Assembly: GCF_030542105.1 (NCBI RefSeq)
Contig: NZ_JAUOFB010000009.1
Span: 1-64,000, forward strand
Origin: Hymenobacter sp. BT730
Lineage (GTDB): Bacteria; Bacteroidota; Bacteroidia; Cytophagales; Hymenobacteraceae
DNA length: 64,000 bases
Direction of reading: 5' to 3'
Part shown: one piece after another, positions 26,270-34,828 of the stretch
How the letters are laid out: each line of letters starts with the position of its first letter
How positions within the stretch are numbered: position 1 is the stretch's first letter
Made by a program: the position numbers and the translations under genes
The notes under the pieces: generated by a model
The model's database searches: none
Seen by the model: only the letters and a program-made list of their open reading frames with translations
Told to the model about the DNA's origin: nothing

Positions 26270-26908
26270 TTATTTCTTTTTAGCCGAGTATTCCTTGTTC
26301 AGGTAGGCCGTCACCTCTTTGGTAATGTCCAGATCCTTGCGGCCGTAGGCAATAGTGCCGCTGGGCGCCGAAATGAGAATGAGGCGGTAGCCATTTTCCT
26401 TGCCGTAGCGCTCTACCTGCTTGTCCACGCGGTCCAGCACCTGCTTGGTCATACGGGCTTCTTCTTCGGCGGCCTTCTGCTGCAATTGCTGCTGCAGCTG
26501 TCCGCCTTTCACGCGCTGCATTTCCAGCTGCTGCTCGGTAGCGGCGCGCTGCTCGGGCGTGAGCGAGGCGGCCTGCTGCTGATATTTCTGAATAGCACTC
26601 TGGAACTGACGGCCAATAGCATCATTCTGGTTGCTCCAGCCTTTTACTTTGCCTTCGAAGCTCTTGCGGGCATCTTTCATGGCCTGATAGTTATTCAGCA
26701 ACTCTTCTGACACTACAAAGGCAATTTTATCGGTATCGGCTACGGCTTCCAGCTCCGGCGTAGCAGTGCCGGTAGAGTCCGTATGCACTACCACTTTGCG
26801 GGCAGCAGCCGGAGTAGCAGCGGGCTTATTGGCGAAGTGGAGGTAAAACAGCACAGCCACGGCAATAACCAGGACCGCGTCAATAACTAAGCGCAGAGGG
26901 TTGTTCAT
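26270..26908 (-). CDS. OmpH/Skp-like periplasmic chaperone, membrane-anchored
   Basis: The 212-aa product from the ATG at 26908 has one N-terminal hydrophobic segment (LRLVIDAVLVIAVAVLFYLHF). With no clear cleavage site it probably stays as an anchor. Residues about 65-200 match OmpH/Skp: IAFVVSEELLNNYQAMKDARKSFEGKV split over the first helix, then a long Gln-rich coiled coil (about 105-165) and the closing strand IAYGRKDLDITKEVTAYLN. Skp-like proteins hold unfolded outer-membrane proteins. It is encoded just upstream of a TonB receptor but separated by a terminator. Confidence 0.85.
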   Translation of the reverse strand: MNNPLRLVIDAVLVIAVAVLFYLHFANKPAATPAAARKVVVHTDSTGTATPELEAVADTDKIAFVVSEELLNNYQAMKDARKSFEGKVKGWSNQNDAIGRQFQSAIQKYQQQAASLTPEQRAATEQQLEMQRVKGGQLQQQLQQKAAEEEARMTKQVLDRVDKQVERYGKENGYRLILISAPSGTIAYGRKDLDITKEVTAYLNKEYSAKKK

Positions 26909-27027
26909 CAGTAAGAAAAAGAAAATAGAAAGAGGCCAAACAATGGCCGGGCAAAGAAACGTAAAATGCGGCAAGCCATCCGCATATCAGCCCTCAGAAT
27001 AAATCAGGAAAAATGGCCGGGGCCCAG

Positions 27028-28104
27028 CTATTCTATTACCGTGGTGGTTTCGTCCTCATCCGGGTCAATTTCTTCCGGGCGGCGACCAGGCTTTTCCTCA
27101 AAGGGTACTATCAGGTCGGCGCGGCTGGGGGTGGCATCGGTGCGCCCAATATGCAGCAGCGCATCACCCTGGTTTACCACGGGCATATGGTTAATGCCTA
27201 CTACATAGCCGCTCACCAGAGACTCGAGTCGCACGGCCATTTCACCGTAGGGGTCCGTGATGGTGCCAAATACCTGCCCTTTTTCCAGGTAGTCGCCCAG
27301 CTGCACGTGGCTGCGGAACAGCCCGGCATACTTGGCCCGCAGCCAGGTATGCCGCTGGCAGATGATGCTGGGCTGCGCGGCCGGCGGCACCTCCGGCGCC
27401 ATACCCAAATGATGCAGCACCCGAAATGTGCCCGCAATGGCCATATCAATGCCCGCCTCATCAAACCGCAGCGATTCACCGGTTTCATACACAATAATGC
27501 GCCGCCCCTGCTGCATGGCGGCCTCCCGCAAGGAGCCCGGCCGCAGACCCGAGTGCAGCGTAAACGGCGCGCCAAAGGCAGCGGCCAGGGCATCGGTTTC
27601 ATCGTCTTCGCCCAGCAGGCAGCGCACTTGCGGGCAGTTGCTACGGGCGGCACCACCGGTATGAAAATCGATGCCATAATCTACCAGTGGCATAATTTCG
27701 CGCATAAAGCGGTGGGCTACGCGGCTGGCCAGGGAGCCGCGCGGGTGGCCGGGAAAGCTGCGGTTCACATCCTTGCCATCGGGCACCTCCCGGGAGAAAT
27801 TCAGAAAGCCATAAATATTGAGCAGCGGAATAGCAATGATGCTGCCCCGCAATGGCTGCAGCAGATTGCGCCGAATCAACCTACGGATGGTTTCAATGCC
27901 GTTTACCTCGTCGCCGTGCATCCCCGCCATCAGCAATACCGTGGGGCCGGGTAGTGCAGAGCGGAATACATTGACCGGTACATCAATCACCGTTCCCGAA
28001 GGCAGCTTGGAAATGACCAGCCGCGTGGTGATTCGCTCTCCGGGCCGAATGGTCAGGCCATTGAGGAAAAAATCTTGCGGCGCAGAAACAGAGTTGGTGG
28101 GCAA
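27028..28104 (-). CDS. Succinylglutamate desuccinylase / aspartoacylase family (M14) hydrolase
   Basis: The 358-aa zinc hydrolase of the AstE/AspA group has its zinc site in MHGDEVNG (His63, Glu66) and DFHTGG (third ligand). The catalytic acid is in the IIVYETGESLRFDE region. A C-terminal beta domain (about 255-330) is typical of bacterial members, with an acidic tail. There is no ATG near the N-terminus, and a TTG at 28104 is the best start. It sits one gene away from RimK and RimB homologs and may remove amino-acid or acyl tags made by RimK. Confidence 0.86.
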   Translation of the reverse strand: MPTNSVSAPQDFFLNGLTIRPGERITTRLVISKLPSGTVIDVPVNVFRSALPGPTVLLMAGMHGDEVNGIETIRRLIRRNLLQPLRGSIIAIPLLNIYGFLNFSREVPDGKDVNRSFPGHPRGSLASRVAHRFMREIMPLVDYGIDFHTGGAARSNCPQVRCLLGEDDETDALAAAFGAPFTLHSGLRPGSLREAAMQQGRRIIVYETGESLRFDEAGIDMAIAGTFRVLHHLGMAPEVPPAAQPSIICQRHTWLRAKYAGLFRSHVQLGDYLEKGQVFGTITDPYGEMAVRLESLVSGYVVGINHMPVVNQGDALLHIGRTDATPSRADLIVPFEEKPGRRPEEIDPDEDETTTVIE

Positions 28105-28190
28105 AGGCCGATGGACTAGAGTAGAAAAAGAAATTAGCCGACCTTCGGGACGGTGACTGAAACAGGTTCAGCGCCAAAACCATCCATCCT

Positions 28191-28532
28191 ATGAATCTGG
28201 AAGAGCTACGGTCTTTCTGTCAGGGCCTGCCGACGGCCACGGAAGATATAAAATGGGGACATGATTTGTGCTTTAGCGTCGGACAAAAAATGTTCTGCGT
28301 CATGTCTTTGGAGCATCCTACTACCGTCAGCTTCAAGACCAGCGACGAAGATTTTGCCCTCCTCACGGATACCCCCCATATTATTCCGGCGCCTTACATG
28401 GCCCGCCACCACTGGGTGCAGGTACAGGAGCTCGGACGCTTCACCCCCCAGCAGTGGCAGGAGTATGTACGAAACTCTTATAACCTGATTCGGGCCAAAT
28501 TGCCGCGCAGGATGCAGCAGGAGCTTGGTTAG
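28191..28532 (+). CDS. MmcQ/YjbR family protein
   Basis: The 113-aa cytoplasmic protein matches the MmcQ/YjbR (CyaY-like fold) family: LPTATEDIKWGHDLCFSVGQKMFCVM at the start split over strands 1-2, SFKTSDEDF, and the end motif YNLIRAKLPRRM. Annotated as DNA-binding from its fold, but function is not settled. It is transcribed against its neighbours, between the M14 hydrolase and rimK genes, so it interrupts that set. Confidence 0.85.
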   Translation: MNLEELRSFCQGLPTATEDIKWGHDLCFSVGQKMFCVMSLEHPTTVSFKTSDEDFALLTDTPHIIPAPYMARHHWVQVQELGRFTPQQWQEYVRNSYNLIRAKLPRRMQQELG

Positions 28533-28545
28533 CGGTATTCTACTA

Positions 28546-29496
28546 CTACTGCGGCGTGTCCGACTGACTATCAGGCGCAGGGGCGGCAGCAGGTTTACGC
28601 TTGGCCCCTTTGCTTTTGTGCTTACGGGTCAGCTCCTCGGTATACTCAATAATTTTGCCGGCAATATCCAGCCCGGTAGCTTTTTCAATGCCTTCCAGGC
28701 CCGGCGAAGAGTTTACTTCCAGTATTAGCGGCCCCCGCTTACTTTGCAGCATATCGACGCCCGCAATACCCAACCCCAACGACTTGGCGGCCAGTAGGGC
28801 GGCGGCTTTTTCGGCCCGGCTCAGCTTTACCAGCTTGCCGCTGCCGCCCCGGTGCAGATTGCTACGGAACTCACCGGCCGCGCCCTGGCGCTTCATGGCC
28901 CCTACTACTTCGCCGTTCACCACAAAGGCCCGCAGGTCGGCGCCTTTGCTTTCGGCAATGAACTCCTGCACAATAATGCGGGCCTTCAGGTTATGGAAGG
29001 CTTCAATAACCGATTGAGCCGCTTTGGCCGATTCAGCCAGCACTACGCCCAGGCCCTGGGTGCCTTCCAGCAGCTTAATGATAACCGGAGCGCCCCCTAC
29101 CTGCTCAATCATCTGAGGAACTTCATCCGAATAGTTGGTGAAGGCCGTTTTGGGCATGCCTACGCCGGCACGGGCCAGAATCTGCATGGAGCGGAGCTTG
29201 TCGCGGCTGCGCACAATGGCCTGGCTTTCCACGGCGGTGCGCACTTTCATCATTTCAAACTGACGCACTACGGCGCAGCCATAAAACGTAACGGAGGCCC
29301 CTATGCGGGGAATAATGGCATCGAAATCTTCGATACGGCGCCCCTGGTAAATAATACCAGGCATACCTTTTTCGAGGACCAGGTTGCAGTGCAGATGGTC
29401 GATAACTTCCACCTGATGCCCGCGCAGTTCGGCGGCCTCTACCAAACGGGCAGTGGAATATAGTTTCGGCTCACGCGACAGAATCGCCAGTTTCAT
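28546..29496 (-). CDS. rimK: RimK-type ATP-grasp amino-acid ligase
   Basis: The 316-aa ATP-grasp enzyme starts [15 protein letters not shown], as RimK does. The ATP-binding loop is [15 protein letters not shown] and the metal-binding end is [17 protein letters not shown]. RimK adds glutamate residues to ribosomal protein S6 in E. coli. Here the C-terminus carries a short basic, Ala/Pro-rich extension ([19 protein letters not shown]). The RimB-like gene lies 70 bp upstream on the same strand. The true acceptor in this organism is unknown. Confidence 0.92.
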   Translation of the reverse strand: MKLAILSREPKLYSTARLVEAAELRGHQVEVIDHLHCNLVLEKGMPGIIYQGRRIEDFDAIIPRIGASVTFYGCAVVRQFEMMKVRTAVESQAIVRSRDKLRSMQILARAGVGMPKTAFTNYSDEVPQMIEQVGGAPVIIKLLEGTQGLGVVLAESAKAAQSVIEAFHNLKARIIVQEFIAESKGADLRAFVVNGEVVGAMKRQGAAGEFRSNLHRGGSGKLVKLSRAEKAAALLAAKSLGLGIAGVDMLQSKRGPLILEVNSSPGLEGIEKATGLDIAGKIIEYTEELTRKHKSKGAKRKPAAAPAPDSQSDTPQ

Positions 29497-29565
29497 CAGA
29501 GGAGGTGCTTGAAAGGAAGGGGAAATAGGAGGCCGAAATGGGGCGTAAAGATGGCGAAAACGTGG

Positions 29566-30042
29566 TTAGCCGGCGCGGCGTTCCGCCGCCTGCCGGGCTT
29601 TGTACGATACGTTCAGCCGGCTGACATCAACCACAAAACGGGCCTGACGTAGTAGTAAGCGGCCTATTAGCACGGGATACTTCATATCGGAACGGTCAGA
29701 TAAGGAGAACTCCGTGACATAATCTTGTCCGAACAGCCGCAGCGAAGCCCGGATGACGTAGCGCTCCTGCACCTCGCCGTTGGAGCTACGAATGTCGCGC
29801 AGCGAAAAATCTGAAAATTCCATGGGCGTACCGTCGAAGTTGGGGTGCGAGGGGTCCAGCAGCAACACGCGCAGCCGCTCCCGCCCATCCGGGAGACGCT
29901 CTACGTGAATGTTGGAACAATGGATGGCGCTGGTATAGGCACCCGTGTCCACTTTAGCCTCTACACCCCAGAGCTGGAACTCCGGGAAATCCACCAGCTC
30001 GCGCCGCCCCACTACTTGCTTTGGTACCCGCGGTTTTTTCAT
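29566..30042 (-). CDS. rimB: RimB-like retropepsin-fold protease
   Basis: The 158-aa product from the ATG at 30042 matches the retropepsin-like 'ATP-dependent zinc protease' family (COG4067). The active-site triad-like VDTGAYTSAIHC (Asp32-Thr-Gly-Ala) and the later YPVLIGRLLLR loop are both present. RimB proteins act with RimK on glutamate chains. It is directly upstream of rimK, so the two form a writer and trimmer pair. A -7-like TATCTTG lies 6 nt before the start. Confidence 0.87.
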   Translation of the reverse strand: MKKPRVPKQVVGRRELVDFPEFQLWGVEAKVDTGAYTSAIHCSNIHVERLPDGRERLRVLLLDPSHPNFDGTPMEFSDFSLRDIRSSNGEVQERYVIRASLRLFGQDYVTEFSLSDRSDMKYPVLIGRLLLRQARFVVDVSRLNVSYKARQAAERRAG

Positions 30043-30048
30043 GGCTGG

Positions 30049-30055
30049 CAAGATA
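30049..30055 (-). promoter_or_regulatory. -7-like element immediately upstream of rimB
   Basis: On the minus strand TATCTTG ends 6 nt before the ATG at 30042. This suggests a leaderless rimB-rimK transcript. No convincing -33 element is seen. Confidence 0.35.
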
Positions 30056-30107
30056 GGGCAGAACGAGAAGTTAGAGCGTTAGAGTTGAGCTGAAAACAAG
30101 CATGCAT

Positions 30108-30152
30108 GAAAAAACGCCTGTCATTCTGCGCCAGGCAAAGAATAACAGGCGT
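30108..30152 (-). terminator. Intrinsic terminator of the sorbosone-dehydrogenase-like gene
   Basis: A 14-bp stem with one mismatch (30114-30127 with 30139-30152) is followed on the minus strand by a T tract (from A6 at 30109-30114 on the plus strand). It isolates the next genes, rimB and rimK. Confidence 0.7.
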
Positions 30153-30164
30153 AAAGGCGGGGCT

Positions 30165-31292
30165 TTACTTTCCTCCTTTGTAGCTGATGCGGTACACAGC
30201 ATCGTTCTGGTCATCAGAAACCAGCATAGAGCCATCCGGCAATACCAGCAGGCACACGGGGCGGCCCCAGGCCTTCTGGCCCTCCAGCCAGCCGGTGGCA
30301 AAGTTTTCGTAGCTGGTGGCCTGCTTGCCGCTGGCATCCAGCCGCACCAGGGTAATACGGTAGCCCAGCTTCTGGCTGCGGTTCCAGGAGCCGTGCTCGG
30401 GAATAAAAATCTGATTTCGATAGGCAGCCGGGAATTGCCGGCCCGTGTAGAATTTCATGCCCAGCGCAGCTACGTGCGGCCCCAGCTTGCGGGCCGGCTT
30501 CACGTAAGTACTCGCCGACTTACCCTCGCTCAGCTGCGGGTCCTTCACATCACCAGCAAAGAAATAGGGAAAGCCGAAATGCAAACCAGGTGAAGGGGCG
30601 CGGTTTAGCTCGTCGGCCGGCAGATTGTCGCCCAGCAGGTCGCGGCCATTGTCGGTAAACCAGAGGGCTTTGTCTACCGGGCTCCAGTCGAAGCCCACCG
30701 TATTGCGCACACCAAATGCAAAAGTTTCAAGTCCGGTCCCATCAGGATTCAGCCGGTTGATGGTGGCAAAAATGGGCTCTTCCGGCTCGCAGGAATTGCA
30801 GGGTGCCCCTACGGGCACATAGAGCTTGCCATCGGGGCCGAAGGCAATGTATTTCCAGCCATGCCAGTCTTTATTCGGCAGCTTACCATACACCACCACG
30901 GGTTTGGGGCGCTGCTTCAGGCGCGTGGCAATGTTGTCGTAGCGCAAAATGCGGTGGATTTCGGCCACGTAGAGGGCTCCATTGCGCAGGGCCACGCCAT
31001 TGGGCGAGTTTAGACCTGAGGCTATTGTTACCACTTCATCAGCTCGCCCGTCCCGGTTACGGTCGGGCAGGGCAAACACTTTGTCGCCCCGGGTGCCCAC
31101 ATACACAGTACCATCGGCGCCCACTGCCAGCGAGCGGGCCCCGCTAACATTGCGGGCAAAGTAGCTGATGGTGAAGCCCGGCGGCAGCTTTATTTTGGTC
31201 AGATTATCGGGCGCAGCCGGAGCCGGCGTGCCCGGTGCGGCGCCCCACAAAGGCGCCAGTAGCAAGAGCGGAAACAGACGGCGTATCATCAT
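30165..31292 (-). CDS. Sorbosone/glucose dehydrogenase-like PQQ beta-propeller protein
   Basis: The 375-aa exported protein has a signal peptide (residues 1-18 or so, LLLLAPLWGAA). It then has the six-bladed beta-propeller of the soluble glucose/sorbosone dehydrogenase family: LPPGFTISYFARNV, DGTVYVGTRGDKVFAL, LNSPNGVALRNGALYVAE, VGAPCNSCEPEE and DGSMLVSDDQNDAVYRI. It probably oxidises a sugar or alcohol in the periplasm using PQQ. No PQQ synthesis genes are nearby. The Cys pair in PCNSC could form a disulfide. Confidence 0.86.
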   Translation of the reverse strand: MMIRRLFPLLLLAPLWGAAPGTPAPAAPDNLTKIKLPPGFTISYFARNVSGARSLAVGADGTVYVGTRGDKVFALPDRNRDGRADEVVTIASGLNSPNGVALRNGALYVAEIHRILRYDNIATRLKQRPKPVVVYGKLPNKDWHGWKYIAFGPDGKLYVPVGAPCNSCEPEEPIFATINRLNPDGTGLETFAFGVRNTVGFDWSPVDKALWFTDNGRDLLGDNLPADELNRAPSPGLHFGFPYFFAGDVKDPQLSEGKSASTYVKPARKLGPHVAALGMKFYTGRQFPAAYRNQIFIPEHGSWNRSQKLGYRITLVRLDASGKQATSYENFATGWLEGQKAWGRPVCLLVLPDGSMLVSDDQNDAVYRISYKGGK

Positions 31293-31349
31293 GCTTCCCC
31301 AAACTGCTACGGGCGCCTCAGGGTTACACGCGCAGGCTATATACAGGGC

Positions 31350-31634
31350 TTAAGCGCGGCCCTCGCGCTGGCGCACCAGCCGCTCGTATTCCCGCTCGGA
31401 AAGATGTTTTCTACCGTAGCCGCCGTAGGTGGTAAAGCCTCGAAAAACCAGGGCCAACCCCCAGAATACGGTAGACCACACCGGCCACGGAATACCATGA
31501 GAGTGGCGGTCGGTCAGAAACCAGATAGTCCACAACAGGGTGTTTACCCATAAATACGTGAACAGGTGCGATTTAAAGCGGGCACGGTCTTGCGCCATGC
31601 GCCAAAGCTGGGGGTCACGGTCTATGGGTTCCAT
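31350..31634 (-). CDS. 2TM domain-containing small membrane protein
   Basis: From the ATG at 31634 the 94-aa product has a polar N-terminus (DPQLWRMAQDRARFKSHL), two transmembrane helices (YLWVNTLLWTIWFL and WPVWSTVFWGLALVFRG) and a basic C-terminus. This is the '2TM domain' layout seen in Bacteroidota, sometimes fused to histidine kinases or found alone. The function is unknown. Upstream residues of the longer frame do not fit. Confidence 0.8.
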   Translation of the reverse strand: MEPIDRDPQLWRMAQDRARFKSHLFTYLWVNTLLWTIWFLTDRHSHGIPWPVWSTVFWGLALVFRGFTTYGGYGRKHLSEREYERLVRQREGRA

Positions 31635-31813
31635 AGCAGGAAAGAAGTGGGGACATAAGAATGATAGGCGAAACCTATTCATTTCAAATAATATACACAA
31701 TTCGTAATTTACAGAGTGTGCATTTCTAGGGCTGAACTGTAGAAAAACAGGGATGAAAGCCGAGCCCCGAGCGCGCGGACTACGTATGCGCCTCATTCGC
31801 ATCTTCTCCTGCT

Positions 31814-32386
31814 ATGGCTTCTTCAGATCCTACTGCTTCCCCTTGGCGCGCGGCCCAATCTTTTGGGCGTATTCTGCTTTACTTAGGGGACATCACTGCC
31901 CTTGATACCGATGCTATTGTGAATGCGGCCAACTCCTCCTTGCTAGGTGGCGGGGGCGTAGATGGTGCCATTCACCGGGCTGGTGGCCCCGCTATTCTGG
32001 AGGCCTGCCGCCAGGTGCGGGCCACCCAGTACCCGGAGGGGCTACCTACTGGTGAGGCCGTACTAACTACCGGCGGCCTGCTGCCGGCTTCATTTGTTAT
32101 TCATACGGTGGGGCCGGTGTGGCAGGGGGGCCACCATGGGGAGCCGGAGCTGCTGGCTAATTGCTACCGCCACGCCCTTCAGCTGGCGGTAGAGCATCAG
32201 TTGGGCACTATTGCCTTTCCGGGCATCAGTACCGGAGTATATGGCTACCCGAAAGAAGAAGCTGCGGAGCTAGCCGTGCGGGAGGTTCGCAAATTTTTAG
32301 CGCAACACGAGTTTCCGCAAACCGTGGTGTTTGTAGCTTATAATGAAGACAACCGCTGGATTTACGAACAGGAGCTGCTGAAATAA
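31814..32386 (+). CDS. Macro domain protein, O-acetyl-ADP-ribose deacetylase type
   Basis: The 190-aa cytoplasmic protein is a single macro domain (about residues 20-185). The ADP-ribose loop is DAIVNAANSSLLGGGGVDGAIHRAGG split across residues 33-58, and the second loop is FPGISTGVYGYPKEEAA. This is the MacroD/YmdB group, which removes ADP-ribose or acetyl from ADP-ribose derivatives. It starts about 180 bp from the divergent 2TM gene. An alpha/beta hydrolase gene converges on it. Confidence 0.93.
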   Translation: MASSDPTASPWRAAQSFGRILLYLGDITALDTDAIVNAANSSLLGGGGVDGAIHRAGGPAILEACRQVRATQYPEGLPTGEAVLTTGGLLPASFVIHTVGPVWQGGHHGEPELLANCYRHALQLAVEHQLGTIAFPGISTGVYGYPKEEAAELAVREVRKFLAQHEFPQTVVFVAYNEDNRWIYEQELLK

Positions 32387-32395
32387 AGAAGCGGG

Positions 32396-33190
32396 CTACC
32401 AGCTGGCTTCAGCCGGATGCCGGCGCAGCCAGCTGGCCACGTCATAGAGCAGGCCGCCATGGCCGGCATTCAGGACTACGGTGTGTGCGTGCTCCAATCC
32501 GTTGATGAAGGGCTGCAGGCCTGCGTACGGAATGACCTGGTCGTGCTGGCCCAGGAAAAAGGTGACAGGAATCTGATGGGTATTGAGCAGGCGGCGCAAG
32601 TGAGCCAGGTCGAAGGTGAGGTGGCGGAAGCCCGTCCAGCTACGGTACACGCGCAGGCGCTTTTCGCGGCTATCCAATTGCCACTGCGCAAAGCGTACCA
32701 GCCCACTGCTTACCAGGCGGCGTTGGGCCAGAGTATCCAGCAGGCCTAACAGACGCTGGGGGCGCAATACGGCCCTACCCAGCACGCCGCGCATAATAGC
32801 CGGCGAGGTGGCCAGCGAATACCAGAATTGCCGTTGCAGACCATCGGGGGCAATCAGCCAGATTTTTTCTACCTGCTGCGGGTGGTTTTCCAGCACGGTA
32901 AGGGCAAACTTAGCCCCCATACTGAAGGCCAGTAGTCCAAAACGGGTAAGCTGCTGCTCCTGCAAAAAATCATGCAGCAACTCCCCCAACCGCTTTTTGC
33001 GCAGAGGTGCATCGGGGCGGGCCAGGCGGCTGCGGCCGTGGTAAAACAGGTCAAAAGCATACACGGTTACCCCGGAACCCAGAGCATCAATCAGGCTCCG
33101 CCAGTAGCTCTCACCCTGCCCATAGCCATGAAAAGCCAGAATGACCCGGGGCCCGCTGCCATAGCGCTGATAGTGCAGGTGTGTTTTCAT
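32396..33190 (-). CDS. Alpha/beta hydrolase
   Basis: From the ATG at 33190 the product is 264 aa. The fold signature is HGYGQGESYW (oxyanion region), the nucleophile elbow is FSMGA, and the acid and histidine are in LGQHDQVIPY and NAGHGGLLYD, so the Ser-Asp-His triad is complete. An upstream in-frame ATG at 33214 is possible. The substrate is unknown, and no neighbouring pathway genes help. Confidence 0.85.
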   Translation of the reverse strand: MKTHLHYQRYGSGPRVILAFHGYGQGESYWRSLIDALGSGVTVYAFDLFYHGRSRLARPDAPLRKKRLGELLHDFLQEQQLTRFGLLAFSMGAKFALTVLENHPQQVEKIWLIAPDGLQRQFWYSLATSPAIMRGVLGRAVLRPQRLLGLLDTLAQRRLVSSGLVRFAQWQLDSREKRLRVYRSWTGFRHLTFDLAHLRRLLNTHQIPVTFFLGQHDQVIPYAGLQPFINGLEHAHTVVLNAGHGGLLYDVASWLRRHPAEASW

Positions 33191-33264
33191 AGCCCCTGTG
33201 GAATGAACCTCCATTCACTTTACATGGCATTCTTAGCCGAAAGGCACCTATGCCTTCTGGCTAG

Positions 33265-33810
33265 TTACAGCTTAGATACCCCACCAGATACGATAAACTT
33301 CATGACTTCGCTGCTGGGCAAATCCAGATAGGTCACCGATTCTTTGGGTACCAGCTGCAGCTCGCCGGAAAAGTTGTAGGAGTGCGGATAATACACAGCC
33401 AGCAGATCGGGACGGTGCATCACGCTCAGGTCGTCCTGAGTGGCGAAGCCCATGCGGTAGGTTTTGGTTTCCTCATTCACACACACCAACACGGGCCGGT
33501 TAAACTTCTGGTTGTCGCCCACAAAGGCATCAAACAGGTCTTTCAGGCTGGAATAAATAATGCTGACCAGCGGCGTGCGGTGCAGCACCCGCTCCGTAAT
33601 GACCAGAAATGGCCGCACGGCAAACGAGCGGGCGACAAAGCCCACCAGCGTAATGAGCACCAGCATGGTCAGCAGGCCCAGGCCGGGGAAGCCGTTCAGG
33701 TTGAACAAGCCATCCAGCCACATAAAAAGGCCCACCAGAATATAAATGGTGATGGTAATGGGAGCTACAATCAGCAGCCCATTGAGAAAGTATGTACCGA
33801 GTTTGCTCAT
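33265..33810 (-). CDS. DUF502 membrane protein
   Basis: The 181-aa product has two N-terminal transmembrane helices (FLNGLLIVAPITITIYILVGL and GLLTMLVLITLVGFVAR), followed by a cytoplasmic or periplasmic beta-rich domain. It matches DUF502 throughout (ERVLHRTPLVSIIYSSLKDLFDAF; YPHSYNFSGELQLVP). The function is unestablished. It is encoded 86 bp downstream of ispH on the same strand, with a GC-rich hairpin (33833-33858) between. Confidence 0.88.
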   Translation of the reverse strand: MSKLGTYFLNGLLIVAPITITIYILVGLFMWLDGLFNLNGFPGLGLLTMLVLITLVGFVARSFAVRPFLVITERVLHRTPLVSIIYSSLKDLFDAFVGDNQKFNRPVLVCVNEETKTYRMGFATQDDLSVMHRPDLLAVYYPHSYNFSGELQLVPKESVTYLDLPSSEVMKFIVSGGVSKL

Positions 33811-33895
33811 GAAGGACGGAAACTACACAAGAAAGCCCGACCGTAGCCGGCCGGGCTTCAAAAATCAAAAAATGGCCGCAAAATAAGCCGGCCGC

Positions 33896-34774
33896 CTACG
33901 CTACGGCTAGTGGCTCAATACGCTCCGCCACGCGGCTCATTAGCCACATGGGCGTGCTGGTAGCCCCGCAAATCCCCACCGATTGTGCCCCCTGAAACCA
34001 GGCATTATCCAGCTCCTGCTCGTTTTCCACGAAATAGCTGCGGGGGTTGGTCTGGTTTACCACCGAGAACAGGGCCTTCCCATTAGAGCTTTTGCGGCCG
34101 CTAACGAATATCACTACATCATGCTCTACGGCAAAGCGGCGCAAGGCAGGCTCCCGGTTGCTCACCTGGCGGCAGATGCTGTCATTGGCATCAAAGGCCT
34201 GTAGCGAGCCGCCAGCGGCCTGTATGCGCTGCTCTATGAGCTCCTTCATATGGTAGAAGCCGGCCGTGCTCTTGGTGGTCTGGCTGAACAGGGTAACCGG
34301 ACGGGTAAAATCAATCTGGTCCAGGTCAGCCTCATGCATTACAATAAGGGCGCGGTTGCCGGTCTGGCCATTCAGGCCCGTCACTTCGGCGTGGCCGGGC
34401 TGCCCGTAGATGACAATCTGGCCATCCTGCCGGGTGGTGGCATCGAAGGCGTGCTTTACGCGGTTCTGCAGTTTCAGCACCACGGGGCAGGAAGCATCAA
34501 TCAGCTCCAGATTGTTCTGCAGGGCCAGCTGGTACGTTTCCGGCGGCTCGCCGTGGGCCCGAATCAGCACTTTGCAGTCGTGCAGGGTGCCCAGCTGTTC
34601 CCGGTCGATGATGCGCAGACCCAAAGCGTGCAGGCGCTCCACCTCCATGCGGTTATGCACTATGTCGCCAAGGCAATAAAGCGTCCGTTCATTGGCCAGC
34701 TCATCTTCCGCCATCTGAATGGCGAATTCGACCCCAAAGCAATACCCGGAATTCTTATCTATCGTAACATTCAT
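33896..34774 (-). CDS. ispH: 4-hydroxy-3-methylbut-2-enyl diphosphate reductase
   Basis: The 292-aa cytoplasmic iron-sulfur enzyme catalyses the last step of the non-mevalonate isoprenoid pathway, giving IPP and DMAPP. Its cluster-binding cysteines are Cys12 (GYCFGV), Cys96 (DASCPVV) and Cys201 (DSICRQVSNRE). The substrate motif GATSTP lies near the end. The ATG at 34774 (MNVTIDKNSG) is preferred over the upstream in-frame start. It follows cmk on the same strand, with a hairpin in between. Confidence 0.95.
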   Translation of the reverse strand: MNVTIDKNSGYCFGVEFAIQMAEDELANERTLYCLGDIVHNRMEVERLHALGLRIIDREQLGTLHDCKVLIRAHGEPPETYQLALQNNLELIDASCPVVLKLQNRVKHAFDATTRQDGQIVIYGQPGHAEVTGLNGQTGNRALIVMHEADLDQIDFTRPVTLFSQTTKSTAGFYHMKELIEQRIQAAGGSLQAFDANDSICRQVSNREPALRRFAVEHDVVIFVSGRKSSNGKALFSVVNQTNPRSYFVENEQELDNAWFQGAQSVGICGATSTPMWLMSRVAERIEPLAVA

Positions 34775-34796
34775 AGCTTCTGAGAACAAATAGCAG

Positions 34797-34823
34797 AAGG
34801 CCCGAAAGCAACTTTCGGGCCTT
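34797..34823. terminator. Hairpin between cmk and ispH
   Basis: A 12-bp perfect stem (34797-34808 with 34812-34823) has a 3-nt loop. It lacks a clear T tract on the minus strand, so it may be a weak terminator or a processing site. Confidence 0.5.
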
Positions 34824-34828
34824 ACTTC

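Noticed and set aside
27013..27954. 313-codon plus-strand ORF opposite the M14 hydrolase
   Set aside because: The minus-strand gene has intact zinc motifs; the opposite frame has no recognisable domain.
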